Positions 17,388 through 30,397 of a stretch of DNA of 64,000 nucleotides are shown here, one piece after another (position 1 is the first letter of the stretch; each line of letters begins with the position of its first letter). The notes under the pieces were generated by a model. That model was given only the letters and a program-made list of their open reading frames with translations. It was not told where the DNA came from and ran no database searches. Source of the stretch: Rheinheimera sp. SA_1 (lineage in GTDB: Bacteria; Pseudomonadota; Gammaproteobacteria; Enterobacterales; Alteromonadaceae); assembly GCF_001669775.1 (NCBI RefSeq), contig NZ_LXWK01000015.1, positions 744,001 to 808,000 of the forward strand. Reading direction: 5' to 3'. The translations under genes were made by a program, and so were the position numbers.

Positions 17388-17642
17388 ATGCAAGACATCA
17401 TCAACACATTGCAACAACAAGGACTCGGATTTTGGTTATGGTTTTTACCATTAATGTTGGTGGTGTGGTTTTTACCGACTATTCTGGCGGCGTTTTTTAA
17501 TCGTAAACAGTTGAAGTATATTGCGATTGCCAACGTACCGGCGGGTATGTCGTTTATTGCCTGGGGTGGTTGTATCGTCTGGGCGGTGACCGGCAAACTG
17601 TGGCAGAAAAAAACTGCCACGCCGGTTGAACCTCAGGTATAA
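17388..17642 (+). CDS. Small membrane protein, superinfection immunity (Imm_superinfect) family
   Basis: 84 residues with two transmembrane helices (about 15-36 and 48-68) and the family pattern WFLPTILAAFFNRKQ followed by an asparagine-containing loop and FIAWGGCIVWAV. The family is named after the phage T4 Imm protein, which blocks DNA injection by a second phage. Chromosomal members are common and mostly uncharacterised. AAGGA lies upstream of the ATG. No phage genes are nearby, so a defence role is only a possibility. Confidence 0.75.
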   Translation: MQDIINTLQQQGLGFWLWFLPLMLVVWFLPTILAAFFNRKQLKYIAIANVPAGMSFIAWGGCIVWAVTGKLWQKKTATPVEPQV

Positions 17643-17660
17643 ACGCCAGGTTTTGCAGAG

Positions 17661-18818
17661 TTAACCAGAGCGGCTCAGTTGCGCCGCTTTGGCTTGTAAA
17701 TCCTCATCGGAATCGGCGTACTTTAATGCGATCTCCACAAACTGCGACTCCACCACCAAATAAGCATCGACGATATCCGGATCAAAATGGCTGCCGCGAC
17801 CGTCGAGAATAATCAGCCGGGCTTTTTCGTGGGGCATGCCCTCTTTGTAGACCCGGCGGCTGATTAGCGCATCATAAACATCGGCCAGCGCCATCAACCG
17901 TGCCGACAGTGGAATTGCCTCACCCGCCAGACCTTCCGGGTAACCACTGCCGTCCCATTTTTCCTGATGGTACAACGCAATTTCTTTGGCCAGCCTTAAA
18001 AAAGCGACCGGCGCGCCTAAGGCTTTTTCCGCATATTCAATAGCGTTCCAACCCAAAGTGGTATGGGTTTTCATAATTTCAAACTCGTTCCCGACAAAAC
18101 GGCCAGGTTTTAATAAAATACTGTCGGGAATACCCACTTTGCCAATGTCGTGCAAAGGTGCTGATTTATATAGTAAATTAATCATGTCATCATCCAGCAC
18201 CGCTGCATACTTCGGATGATGCCGTAACTGTTGCGCCAGCACTTTGACGTAATATTGAGTACGGCGAATATGGTTGCCGGTATCGGAATCGCGGGTTTCG
18301 GCCAACGACGCCATCGCCAGAATGGTCACGTCCTGGATGGCTAAAACATCCTGCGTGCGTTTTTCTACTTCGGCCTGTAAAAATGCATTGTTGTCGCGTA
18401 GGAAATCGACGTGGCTTTTCATCGCTAACTGGGTTTTCACCCGCGCCAACAACACTGGCGGGCTAATAGGTTTACTGATAAAATCGACTGCGCCGAGCGA
18501 AAAACCAAGCTCTTCGTCTTCCACCGCCACTTTGGCGGTCAGGAAAATCACCGGAATAGTGGCCAGTTGTGGGTCGGCTTTTAACCGGCGACAAACTTCA
18601 AAACCATCCAGCTCCGGCATCATAATATCTAACAAAATCAAATCTGGTTTGTCGGCAGCGGCGACTATCTGCAACGCCTTTTGGCCGCCGTTTGCCACTT
18701 TAACCCGGTACAAATCTTTTAATAACGCATTCATTAACATCAGGTTGTCGGTTGTATCATCCACCACCAGAATGGTTGGTTTGGGCTTTACTGGTACGTC
18801 CATCTGACATTGCTCCAT
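17661..18818 (-). CDS. HD-GYP domain response regulator (cyclic-di-GMP phosphodiesterase)
   Basis: A 385-residue regulator. The N-terminal receiver (about 15-130) has Asp64 in LILLDIMMPE and Lys116 in FISKPISP. A coiled linker leads to an HD-GYP domain (about 165-360) with HDIGKVGIP at 223-231, HTTLGW near 252, HQEKWDGSGYP at 284-294 and ADVYDAL. All the catalytic residues of the active RpfG-like class are present, so hydrolysis of cyclic di-GMP is expected. ATG at 18803 has a better GGAG site than 18818 and may be the true start. It lies 27 bp downstream of the large hybrid kinase and is probably phosphorylated by it. Confidence 0.92.
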   Translation of the reverse strand: MEQCQMDVPVKPKPTILVVDDTTDNLMLMNALLKDLYRVKVANGGQKALQIVAAADKPDLILLDIMMPELDGFEVCRRLKADPQLATIPVIFLTAKVAVEDEELGFSLGAVDFISKPISPPVLLARVKTQLAMKSHVDFLRDNNAFLQAEVEKRTQDVLAIQDVTILAMASLAETRDSDTGNHIRRTQYYVKVLAQQLRHHPKYAAVLDDDMINLLYKSAPLHDIGKVGIPDSILLKPGRFVGNEFEIMKTHTTLGWNAIEYAEKALGAPVAFLRLAKEIALYHQEKWDGSGYPEGLAGEAIPLSARLMALADVYDALISRRVYKEGMPHEKARLIILDGRGSHFDPDIVDAYLVVESQFVEIALKYADSDEDLQAKAAQLSRSG

Positions 18819-18845
18819 GGCTTCATTGTTGGTCCGGCGTACCGG

Positions 18846-23354
<4,509 letters not shown>

Positions 23355-23488
23355 ACCGCCATGCCCATCCCTGGAACCGGAAAATTTTCTGTTCCTCTGA
23401 GCCTAGCACAGGGTCAAATAATGACCAATTATCAGCGGGATAAAAGCAGTAGCACGGTGAATGATCTTACAGTTCTGTCACTGATAGT

Positions 23489-24019
23489 TTATGAAAACAA
23501 TGCCGCAAACTTCTGCTGTAAATAGGGTTTTAAGGCGAAGGTAATCAGTTTACCTGCTTGTTCCAAAAAGGCTTTTTGCGCACTGTTCCATTGCATCACT
23601 TCGCCAACCTGCTCACAACAAAACACCCCGACTAATTGGCCGTTGTAACAAATACCAACGTCCAGCAGCGAATAAATGTCATTCGGTTCAAAATAAAGTT
23701 CGTTAAAACATGAAGTTGCCGGATGTTCGGCCGCGACAGACGCATCAATCCCACCTTCATCACGCATTGCTGCAAAATAGGGCGCGAAATCATCTTCATG
23801 TAGCGCAATACCCTGATAATGTTCATTTTGCAGCGAATCATATAAATCGATGGCAACAATTTCACTGAGTAAAGTGTCGGAATACAACCACAGGCTGGCG
23901 CGACTGCATTTAAGCTGAAGGGTAATAGTTTCAGTCAGTTGCCGATAAAATTGTTCAGCGTTGATTTGTCCGTCTTTTAACGATTTGATCAGCAGCAATA
24001 AGCCGGTCTGGTCGAGCAT
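23489..24019 (-). CDS. Stand-alone GAF domain protein
   Basis: 176 residues forming a single GAF domain (about 25-165: SRASLWLYS, YNGQLVGVFCCEQ and a closing long helix). It has no output domain. The fold matches the GAF part that precedes kinase or cyclase domains in other proteins, so it may be a small-molecule sensor acting on a partner. AAAGGAG precedes the ATG. It is transcribed towards the hybrid kinase across a 134-bp gap in the same direction as that gene, but it lies upstream of it; co-transcription is possible. Confidence 0.7.
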   Translation of the reverse strand: MLDQTGLLLLIKSLKDGQINAEQFYRQLTETITLQLKCSRASLWLYSDTLLSEIVAIDLYDSLQNEHYQGIALHEDDFAPYFAAMRDEGGIDASVAAEHPATSCFNELYFEPNDIYSLLDVGICYNGQLVGVFCCEQVGEVMQWNSAQKAFLEQAGKLITFALKPYLQQKFAALFS

Positions 24020-24088
24020 AACAACTCCTTTGTTGGATCAATTGTTGGATCAATGACTCAAAAAATTGCAAATCAGGTGACAACACTT

Positions 24089-25153
24089 TTAGCGCTGCTG
24101 CTGACGATACCATTCACCCAGAATCAGACTGGCCGCGACGCTGACATTCAGCGATTCAACCTGGCCCGAACCCGGGATTTGTAACGCGACATCGGTGCTG
24201 CTGGCGACTTGTTTCGAGACACCATCCATCTCCTCACCAAACACCACCACCACTTTGCTGCCGAGCTGACTTTGGTACAACGACACCCCAGCATGGCTGG
24301 ATGTGGTGACCAAACTATAACCGGCTTGTTTACACAGCTGCAGCGCCAGCGGTAAATGTTCACAGCTTAAACCGTCAACAAACTCAACCCCACCTTCAGC
24401 GGTGCGTGCTGCGGCGCCAGATTGCAGCAAATAAGGCTGGGTCATAATCACGCCCTTCACGCCAAAATGAGCACAACTGCGCACAATAGCGCCCAAATTA
24501 TGCGGGTTACCTACGCCATCCAGCGCCAATAAACAGTCTTGTTTCAGATGTTTATTCGCCGCCAGATAAGCGGCTAACGATAACTCCGGTTTGCGTTTTA
24601 CTATCAGCACCACACCACCGTGATGCTGACTGCCAGCAACTTTTTCCAGTTCGCTGCTGTCGACAATATGGTAAGCATGTTTATTCGCTGCCAGATATTT
24701 CATCACGTCGGCAAATTTGCTGGCCATACTGGCTTCAAGGTACATTTTGACCACCGATTGTGGTCTTTTGGTGAAACAAACCCGGCAAGCGTTTTCGCCC
24801 TGCACTTTGGTTTCTTCCAGCCGGTGTTGTTTTAATGTGGCGGCATTTACTTTATTGACTGCAGCTTTGTTGACCGCCGCTTTGTTGTCCGTGTTTGCGT
24901 CAGTTCCGGCATGATGTCTGGCGTCCGCTCTTGTATTTGCGCTGTGCTCTTTGCCTGACTTTTGGCCTGGTTTTACCGCAGCTTTATAACCAGCTTTCGC
25001 CCAAGGCTTTTGTAATGCATCTTCAGCTTTGGTGGAGTTCGTTTGAGGAGTGCGGCTGTTCCGCTCCTGACCCTGCTTGCGCGGATTGCCCGGCGCAGCA
25101 ATAGAAGAAGATGGTTTGCCGTGCTGGCGGCGTGGTTTGGTATCTGCGGACAC
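24089..25153 (-). CDS. TrmH/SpoU-family RNA methyltransferase (YfiF-like)
   Basis: A 354-residue 2'-O-ribose methyltransferase of the SPOUT class. The first 110 residues are basic, low-complexity and probably disordered. An RNA-binding substrate domain follows (CRVCFTKRPQSV), then the catalytic domain with the three family motifs NPHNLGAIVRSC, VVVFGEEMDGVS and IPGSGQVESLNVSVAASL. It starts at GTG (25153), which has an AAAGGAAAA site. The extended N-terminus matches E. coli YfiF rather than RlmB. The RNA target is not established. Confidence 0.85.
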   Translation of the reverse strand: MSADTKPRRQHGKPSSSIAAPGNPRKQGQERNSRTPQTNSTKAEDALQKPWAKAGYKAAVKPGQKSGKEHSANTRADARHHAGTDANTDNKAAVNKAAVNKVNAATLKQHRLEETKVQGENACRVCFTKRPQSVVKMYLEASMASKFADVMKYLAANKHAYHIVDSSELEKVAGSQHHGGVVLIVKRKPELSLAAYLAANKHLKQDCLLALDGVGNPHNLGAIVRSCAHFGVKGVIMTQPYLLQSGAAARTAEGGVEFVDGLSCEHLPLALQLCKQAGYSLVTTSSHAGVSLYQSQLGSKVVVVFGEEMDGVSKQVASSTDVALQIPGSGQVESLNVSVAASLILGEWYRQQQR

Positions 25154-25417
25154 GAACTTTTCCTTTGGGGCTGCGCCTGCATCACAGGCATCAATAATCA
25201 GTTATTCTAACCTAATTGCCGCGCACGGCGAAGATTAGACTTGAGTTTGTCCGCGCGCGCAGTATGCTGGCGCGCAATTTTTGGTACTTTTACCAACACC
25301 CAGTGGCGTCCTCCAGTCTGGATAAGCCAGCTGTCAGGTACTTTTTGGACCACTTTAAGTCCATTGATTGAGTGTTTTACTTCCAAACAGGCGCAGGTTG
25401 GCGCGGAGAACAGATTT

Positions 25418-26257
25418 ATGCTGAGTTATCGTCATAGTTATCATGCCGGCAATCACGCTGATGTGATTAAACATCTGGTGGAAGTTGCGATCCTGTTGTA
25501 TCTGAAGAAAAAAGATAAACCTTTTTGCTATCACGACAGCCACGCCGGTGCTGGCTTATATAGCCTGAATTCAGAGCAAGCGCTGAAGACCGGCGAATTT
25601 GGCACAGGTATTGGTCGGTTGATGCAGTACCAGCCACACAGCGAAGCGCTGGCGGCTTATCTGCAATTAATCCGCGATCTAAACCCAAACGGTCAGCTGC
25701 AATTTTATCCGGGCTCCCCTGCCATCGCCAAAATGCTGCTGCGCCGCGACGACAGTATTCAGGCCACCGAATTACACCCAAGTGACTTTCCGCTGCTGCA
25801 GGCACAGTTTTTAAACCGTCGTCATTGCCGTATCGAACAAATGGATGCTTATGCCGGTTTTCGCGCCATGTTACCGCCGCTTTCCAAACGCGGTCTGGTG
25901 CTGATAGACCCGCCCTATGAGCTAAAAACCGAATATCAGGATCTGGTCAAAGGTTTACAGCAGGCTTATCAGCGCTTCCCACAAGCCGTGTACGCTATCT
26001 GGTATCCGGTGATTGAACGGGACAGCATTGAAGCGGTGATCCAGGCGATAGTCGATACCGGTATTCGCAATCAACTGCGAATTGAATTCAGTCCGAAAGC
26101 CGACAGCGAAGGTTTTGGCATGACCGGCTCCGGCATGCTGGTGATTAACCCTCCCTATACGCTGGCTGCCGAGATGAAAGCCGCGCTGCAGGAATTGTCT
26201 CCGTTGCTGGCCGATGGCACGGCGCAATGGCAAGTGACCCAATTGGTTGGCGAATAA
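25418..26257 (+). CDS. rlmJ: 23S rRNA (adenine2030-N6)-methyltransferase
   Basis: Methylates A2030 of 23S rRNA. The start MLSYRHSYHAGNHADV at 25418, with a GGAG site, is the conserved N-terminus of RlmJ and gives 279 residues (E. coli 280). The reading frame is open 59 codons further upstream, but that part is not RlmJ-like. The catalytic motif is DPPY in LVLIDPPYELKTEY, and the SAM-binding region includes DSHAGAGLY. The next gene starts 8 bp after the stop. Confidence 0.95.
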   Translation: MLSYRHSYHAGNHADVIKHLVEVAILLYLKKKDKPFCYHDSHAGAGLYSLNSEQALKTGEFGTGIGRLMQYQPHSEALAAYLQLIRDLNPNGQLQFYPGSPAIAKMLLRRDDSIQATELHPSDFPLLQAQFLNRRHCRIEQMDAYAGFRAMLPPLSKRGLVLIDPPYELKTEYQDLVKGLQQAYQRFPQAVYAIWYPVIERDSIEAVIQAIVDTGIRNQLRIEFSPKADSEGFGMTGSGMLVINPPYTLAAEMKAALQELSPLLADGTAQWQVTQLVGE

Positions 26258-26265
26258 GGTTTTTT

Positions 26266-27075
26266 ATGACAAAGCTCATCTCTATCAAATCGTTACTGCT
26301 GCTGTGTTGTTTGTTTGGCGCGTCGCAGGCTAGCGCTTTTAGCCGCACCGGTCATCAGCAAGTTTGCCAGGCGGCTTATCAGTTATTGTCTGATGACACT
26401 CAGCAACAAGTCGATGCGCTGTTGGCCCTTAAACCCGGCCAAAGTTTTGCCGACGGTTGTGTCTGGCCGGACGAAGCACGTGGAGAAGCGGCTTATCGAT
26501 ATACCGCGCCGCACCATTTTATCAATGTGGCACGCAAGGCACGTGAAGTTAAAGCGCGCGATTGCGCCACTGTCGGTTGTTTGTTGTCGGCGATTCAACA
26601 CCATGGCAATTTGCTGAAAAAGTTGCCGTTAAATGAGCCAAAACGCCAGTCGCTGTTATTTTTCAGTCATTTTATCGCCGACTTACATCAACCGCTGCAT
26701 GTAAGTTATGCTGCTGATCAAGGCGGTAATAAAACCGCGGTGTATTTTTTAAAACAACCGTCAAATTTGCACGGCGTCTGGGATCGGGCTTTGTTAACCG
26801 AACTGGGATATGAGCAAAACGAGAATTTACTCACTGAAAAGTTAGCCAAAGTGTCAGCCAAAGAACAACAACTGTGGCGTCAGGGCAATGCGTTGAGCTG
26901 GGCCAATGAATCGCTGGCGCAAACCATCAACATTTATCAGCATTACCGCCCTGGCATGTTACTGGACGAATCCGCAGTGAAGCGGGATGGTCCAATCGCC
27001 GAACGACGTTTACAACAAGCGGCCGTGCGGCTGGCTGCATTGTTAGAACAGCAGCTGAAAACTAACGCTCGATAG
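26266..27075 (+). CDS. Secreted S1/P1-type nuclease
   Basis: A 269-residue zinc-dependent nuclease that cleaves single-stranded nucleic acids and can remove 3' phosphates. The ATG at 26266 has AAGG upstream and gives a signal peptide ending ASA at about residue 24. Zinc ligands can be followed: His in RTGHQQV, Asp in DGCVWPDE, His in APHHFINV, His-x3-Asp-x5-His in HFIADLHQPLHV and His-x3-Asp in LHGVWDRAL. The mature N-terminus is Phe-Ser-Arg, where the family usually has Trp as a backbone zinc ligand. Secretion to the periplasm or medium suggests nucleotide scavenging. Confidence 0.92.
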   Translation: MTKLISIKSLLLLCCLFGASQASAFSRTGHQQVCQAAYQLLSDDTQQQVDALLALKPGQSFADGCVWPDEARGEAAYRYTAPHHFINVARKAREVKARDCATVGCLLSAIQHHGNLLKKLPLNEPKRQSLLFFSHFIADLHQPLHVSYAADQGGNKTAVYFLKQPSNLHGVWDRALLTELGYEQNENLLTEKLAKVSAKEQQLWRQGNALSWANESLAQTINIYQHYRPGMLLDESAVKRDGPIAERRLQQAAVRLAALLEQQLKTNAR

Positions 27076-27083
27076 TTTTCAGC
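27054..27083. terminator. Perfect hairpin spanning the convergent gene ends
   Basis: GCTGAAAACTA and TAGTTTTCAGC form an 11-bp perfect stem with an 8-nt loop. It includes the nuclease stop codon and ends 8 bp before the stop of the opposing hydrolase gene. There is no long T-tract outside the stem, so function as a terminator is probable only from position. Confidence 0.5.
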
Positions 27084-27090
27084 TCGATGG

Positions 27091-28251
27091 TCATCGCAGC
27101 GGCGGGTCGCATGTTGCGGTGACGCTCTGCAGCTGTAACCAGTGCAGTACTTGCTGCTGCATCTGGGCATCAAAAATATGACCTTTCTCTGGCCAGAATT
27201 TCAATTGCAGCCCAGCCGATGCAGTGGCGCTGCACTGCTGATACCACTGTTGTAGCTTTTGAAAACCCTGCTGCACACCGCTTGCCGGCATCAGCGGATC
27301 TTTGCCGCCCATCACCAGAAGCAAAGGTTTAGGCGCCGCCAGCGCCGCGATATCCGGTAAATCCAGCTGCGCCAGTAAGCCAGGGTGCAATAAATAAAAC
27401 GAACTTTGACCTTTACTGAAATTGCCAGCCGGAGTGGTTAAATTGGCAAACTGATTAAACCAACCAATGCCAACACCGGCACTGATATGCTCTGATAACG
27501 CGGCCAGTTGCCATACCCGATAAGCGCCCATCGAAAAGCCCAATGCGCTGATTTGCCCAGTTTTGACCACCGGCTGCGCGGCTAAAAAAGCCGCCAGCTG
27601 CAGATCTTCAAGCGCAGTAAAACCCGCCAGCGAACGGCCGCGCGCCAGAAAATTCGCAGCTAATTGTTGTTGCTGCGCATAAGCCACCGGGCCACGTTCG
27701 CCAAAACCTAAGGTATCTGCCGCCAACACCACAAAACCTTGTTCTGCCAACTGTTCGCCAACAAAGTTGCCGGAAAAATATTGATCAGCCCATTGCTGCG
27801 CCAATGGCAACTTGGTTTGATCCAAAGGTCGGATCCACTTGTCTTTGCCAAGCCGAAATTCGGCGCCATGATCATGCAAAAGCAGAACCGCTGGTTTCGG
27901 CTGTGCTGGATTTGCTGTTTTGGGGATTAATAACCAGACCTGCTGCCACACCGGCGTTAACAGTTGCAGCTGCCAGTGCTCGCGCCAATAAGCACCCTCG
28001 TCGCTGCGACTGAGTCGCTGTGCTGTGATTTGCGGCAGCGGCTCTGGCCATAAATAGGACTGACGCAGGCGTTGGCGGTTTTGTTGCTGCCATTGGTGAA
28101 AATCTGTTTTTTGGCGTTGGAGCTGTTTTTCGCTGGTTTGTGGCGTTAAAGCTTCTAACTCAACTGGCCAGAATGACGCTGGTTGCTCAGCGGCGATGGA
28201 TCCAGTCGCGAACCCAAGAACGCAGATCAAGCCAAAGCGCCAACTTCTCAT
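27091..28251 (-). CDS. Secreted alpha/beta hydrolase (acetyl-xylan-esterase/dienelactone-hydrolase-like)
   Basis: 386 residues from the ATG at 28251, which begins a signal peptide (MRSWRFGLICVLGFATGSIAA). The catalytic triad can be read as Ser in ALGFSMGAYRVW, Asp in MGGKDPLMP and His in EKGHIFD. An early LLHDHGAEFRLGKDKW stretch fits the oxyanion region of the acetyl-xylan-esterase-like subgroup. Its start codon overlaps the stop of the HutD-like gene (ATGA), so it is translationally coupled to it. The substrate is unknown. Confidence 0.8.
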   Translation of the reverse strand: MRSWRFGLICVLGFATGSIAAEQPASFWPVELEALTPQTSEKQLQRQKTDFHQWQQQNRQRLRQSYLWPEPLPQITAQRLSRSDEGAYWREHWQLQLLTPVWQQVWLLIPKTANPAQPKPAVLLLHDHGAEFRLGKDKWIRPLDQTKLPLAQQWADQYFSGNFVGEQLAEQGFVVLAADTLGFGERGPVAYAQQQQLAANFLARGRSLAGFTALEDLQLAAFLAAQPVVKTGQISALGFSMGAYRVWQLAALSEHISAGVGIGWFNQFANLTTPAGNFSKGQSSFYLLHPGLLAQLDLPDIAALAAPKPLLLVMGGKDPLMPASGVQQGFQKLQQWYQQCSATASAGLQLKFWPEKGHIFDAQMQQQVLHWLQLQSVTATCDPPLR

Positions 28252-28934
28252 AATGGTGCCAGCCAGGCAAACACTGCAGTACAAGGCGCATTGGCAGCGC
28301 GAACTAGACAAGGCTGTTGTGGCGACTGTAGTTGCAACACATCGCCAAGTGCCAATAACAGCGGAGGTGCGCCAGGCTCAAGACATATTTGCAGCGGCGC
28401 TTGATCGGCGTAGATCAATAAGATTGCGCCTGGAAGTATTGGCCCAGGCCAAGGCTGGAACTCAGTTGTACAGGGTGCCGACCACAAATTTGCTTGCATC
28501 GAAGCATCAACCATCAGGTTAATATCAACAATAGCACCGGCGATTAACGTTGCACTGCTTTGGGCACTTCCGGCAAAGCGTAACATCTGTAACGGCGAAC
28601 TGACCTGCTGCTGATGGGCATCCACCTGCAAAGTAAAGCCAGCGCCTTGGCGCAGCGCTAATAGCCGTTGATATTTTGGAAATTGAGTAAAAGCGCCATC
28701 TTGCAGCACGGTCGCCGAGCTAAAACGCCACTGAAAATCCTGGGCTGCAACTGTGCCGCTCGGCGGTGAAATCGCCAATTGCCGGGTTTCGCCGCCGGTC
28801 CATTTGCTGACGGGCATCGAAGCTGCCGGGATGATTTTTGCTTCCACGCAGCTACTATTCACCTGGTTACTGCCCTCGCAGCTATTGTCCAAGCCACTAT
28901 TGTCCAAGCCGCTATTGACCACGCCATTGGGCAT
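28248..28934 (-). CDS. HutD-family cupin-like protein
   Basis: 228 residues from the ATG at 28934. The first 35 residues contain a short tandem repeat (NSGLD twice). The remainder matches HutD: KWTGGETRQLAISPP, FQWRFSSATVLQDGAFTQFP and a second cupin-like half. HutD of Pseudomonas is thought to limit histidine-utilisation gene expression, but no hut genes are here. The gene overlaps the yciU end by 23 bp and the hydrolase start by 4 bp. The start is uncertain because no good ribosome binding site is visible. Confidence 0.75.
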   Translation of the reverse strand: MPNGVVNSGLDNSGLDNSCEGSNQVNSSCVEAKIIPAASMPVSKWTGGETRQLAISPPSGTVAAQDFQWRFSSATVLQDGAFTQFPKYQRLLALRQGAGFTLQVDAHQQQVSSPLQMLRFAGSAQSSATLIAGAIVDINLMVDASMQANLWSAPCTTEFQPWPGPILPGAILLIYADQAPLQICLEPGAPPLLLALGDVLQLQSPQQPCLVRAANAPCTAVFAWLAPL

Positions 28935-29271
28935 GGCATAACGAATCGTGTTTTTCGAGGCTGAGTAAAATACGCGCCAGTACCAGATCGGCACCCCCCT
29001 GTTCACCACTTAAGCCAATTAATGCTTCAAAATGCAGTTCTGGCTCCAGTTCTGCCTGGATCAGTTCGACCCAGTCGGCCGCTGGTGGCACCAGATCAAC
29101 ATAAGCACGGCTTTCATAATGTTGTTGGTACAACTGATAATCTTCGGCAGATAAATTTTCGGACGCCAGCTCTTCAAAAATGCTGAATGCGTGGTCGCAC
29201 AGCTCGTCCATGGTCCACAGTTCTAATTCAGATAATTGTGTTGGCGAATCGCCGGGTGAGTCAAGTGACAT
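28912..29271 (-). CDS. yciU: DUF440 / YciU family protein (putative dsDNA mimic)
   Basis: 119 residues, strongly acidic. The run DELCDHAFSIFEELASENL and the later pattern DWVELIQAELEPE...EALIGLSGEQ follow YciU/HI1450, an acidic protein proposed to imitate double-stranded DNA and bind HU-like proteins. The start at 29271 follows a hairpin and a palindromic repeat. The C-terminus is longer than in E. coli by a few residues because the frame runs into the hutD-like gene. Confidence 0.75.
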   Translation of the reverse strand: MSLDSPGDSPTQLSELELWTMDELCDHAFSIFEELASENLSAEDYQLYQQHYESRAYVDLVPPAADWVELIQAELEPELHFEALIGLSGEQGGADLVLARILLSLEKHDSLCHAQWRGQ

Positions 29272-29293
29272 AAAAGCCTCGTGGCTGAAGGAA

Positions 29294-29320
29294 AACCGCA
29301 GTATAACAATAACTGCGGTT
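29294..29320 (-). terminator. Hairpin upstream of yciU, possible terminator
   Basis: AACCGCAGT and ACTGCGGTT give 9-bp arms. On the minus strand the stem is followed by a short T-run (TTTTCC), so it may end transcripts of the upstream membrane-protein gene and insulate yciU. TATACT within the loop and arm could alternatively be a -10 box for yciU. Confidence 0.5.
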
Positions 29321-29330
29321 GGGTCTCCAG

Positions 29331-29485
29331 TACCCATCATCCTTGAAGATTCGGGGTTGTTGTCTTCAGTCGCTCGCTGAAGCGTCAGTCCGACCCAGTC
29401 ACATAGGACTACTATGCTCCGGGCCGGGCTGGCGCTCCAGTCTCGTTCCTTCGTAGCCTACCCGAATCTTCAATGATTTTGGGTA
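29331..29485 (+). repeat. Interspersed palindromic element, copy B
   Basis: 155 bp with terminal inverted repeats TACCCATCATCCTTGAAGAT and (right end, read on the opposite strand) TACCCAAAATCATTGAAGAT. The core is CAGTCACATAGGACTACTATG, with an arm GGGCCGGGCTGGCGCTCCAG. It is almost the same as copy C in opposite orientation, and shares its core with copy A. It fills the gap between the DUF2306-like gene and yciU. Confidence 0.85.
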
Positions 29486-29492
29486 TAGAAAG

Positions 29493-30242
29493 TCACGCCT
29501 GCTGCGCAGTCACCATAGCTTTAGGCTTATCCTGGTAACGTCGGTTGTACCAAACAATAAAACCAACACCAACCACTGACGGCAACAACCAGCTGACCAG
29601 TTGTCCATTCGCCGACAACCCCAGTAAATTACGGCCACCAAAGGCGGCGAAAGCAGTGTAAATCGCAATGGCTGAAGCCAGCATATTGCCGATATGTTCG
29701 CGCAGCACCATCATTTTGCTGACTTCGGCGCGGAAAATAAACTGTAAGGCCCCGACAGCAGATGCCATGGCAATCAGGCTAAAGACGATAAACAATGGCT
29801 GCGAACGAGCAATCCCCAACCACAACACATAAGCGCCCCACGGCACTAACGTCGTTATGGCCAGCAAATGCAGCGGCTGTTTTAGCAAACTGCGTTCAAC
29901 CCCTGCTTTGAGCACCTGCACCGCCTGGCGAATAGACACCCAGCTCAATAAACTGAGTAACCCCAAAAAGTGCCAGAACGCCCGGATATTCTCGGCCAGC
30001 AGCACTGGGTCAACGCCGTGTTTTAACATTTTGGCTTTAAAATACAACGGCGCCACAATCACCAGCGCACAGCTAACAATGCCCGACATCGACACGCCAT
30101 AGAGTAAATACGCATAATAACGTCCACTTTGCCGATGGATCGGGCTCCCCTTTTTCGCCAGCATTGGCAGCCAGAACAACGCCAGTGCCAGACTGCCCGC
30201 GACAATATGTGCCCAAACTAACCATTGATGGATCAATAACAT
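29493..30242 (-). CDS. DUF2306-like integral membrane protein
   Basis: 249 residues with about seven hydrophobic segments. The start WAHIVAGSLALALFWLPMLAKKG and IHRQSGRYYAY resemble DUF2306, a membrane family with conserved histidines of unknown function, sometimes compared to b-type cytochromes. Preserved histidines are at about residues 12 and 35. No operon partner is adjacent on the same strand within 200 bp apart from yciU across a repeat element. Confidence 0.6.
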   Translation of the reverse strand: MLLIHQWLVWAHIVAGSLALALFWLPMLAKKGSPIHRQSGRYYAYLLYGVSMSGIVSCALVIVAPLYFKAKMLKHGVDPVLLAENIRAFWHFLGLLSLLSWVSIRQAVQVLKAGVERSLLKQPLHLLAITTLVPWGAYVLWLGIARSQPLFIVFSLIAMASAVGALQFIFRAEVSKMMVLREHIGNMLASAIAIYTAFAAFGGRNLLGLSANGQLVSWLLPSVVGVGFIVWYNRRYQDKPKAMVTAQQA

Positions 30243-30397
30243 GAGATTCTCCCGGTCAAGCTGACCAGCATTAAAGTACCGTCAGATTAAGCGGCAATCA
30301 AAGTGCGCTGTAGTGCCGGAAGTCATATTCGTCACAATGACTTACGGCCTATTGCCGCGCAGAGAGTGAGACGGCATACTTCGCAGAACTTCAGCAG

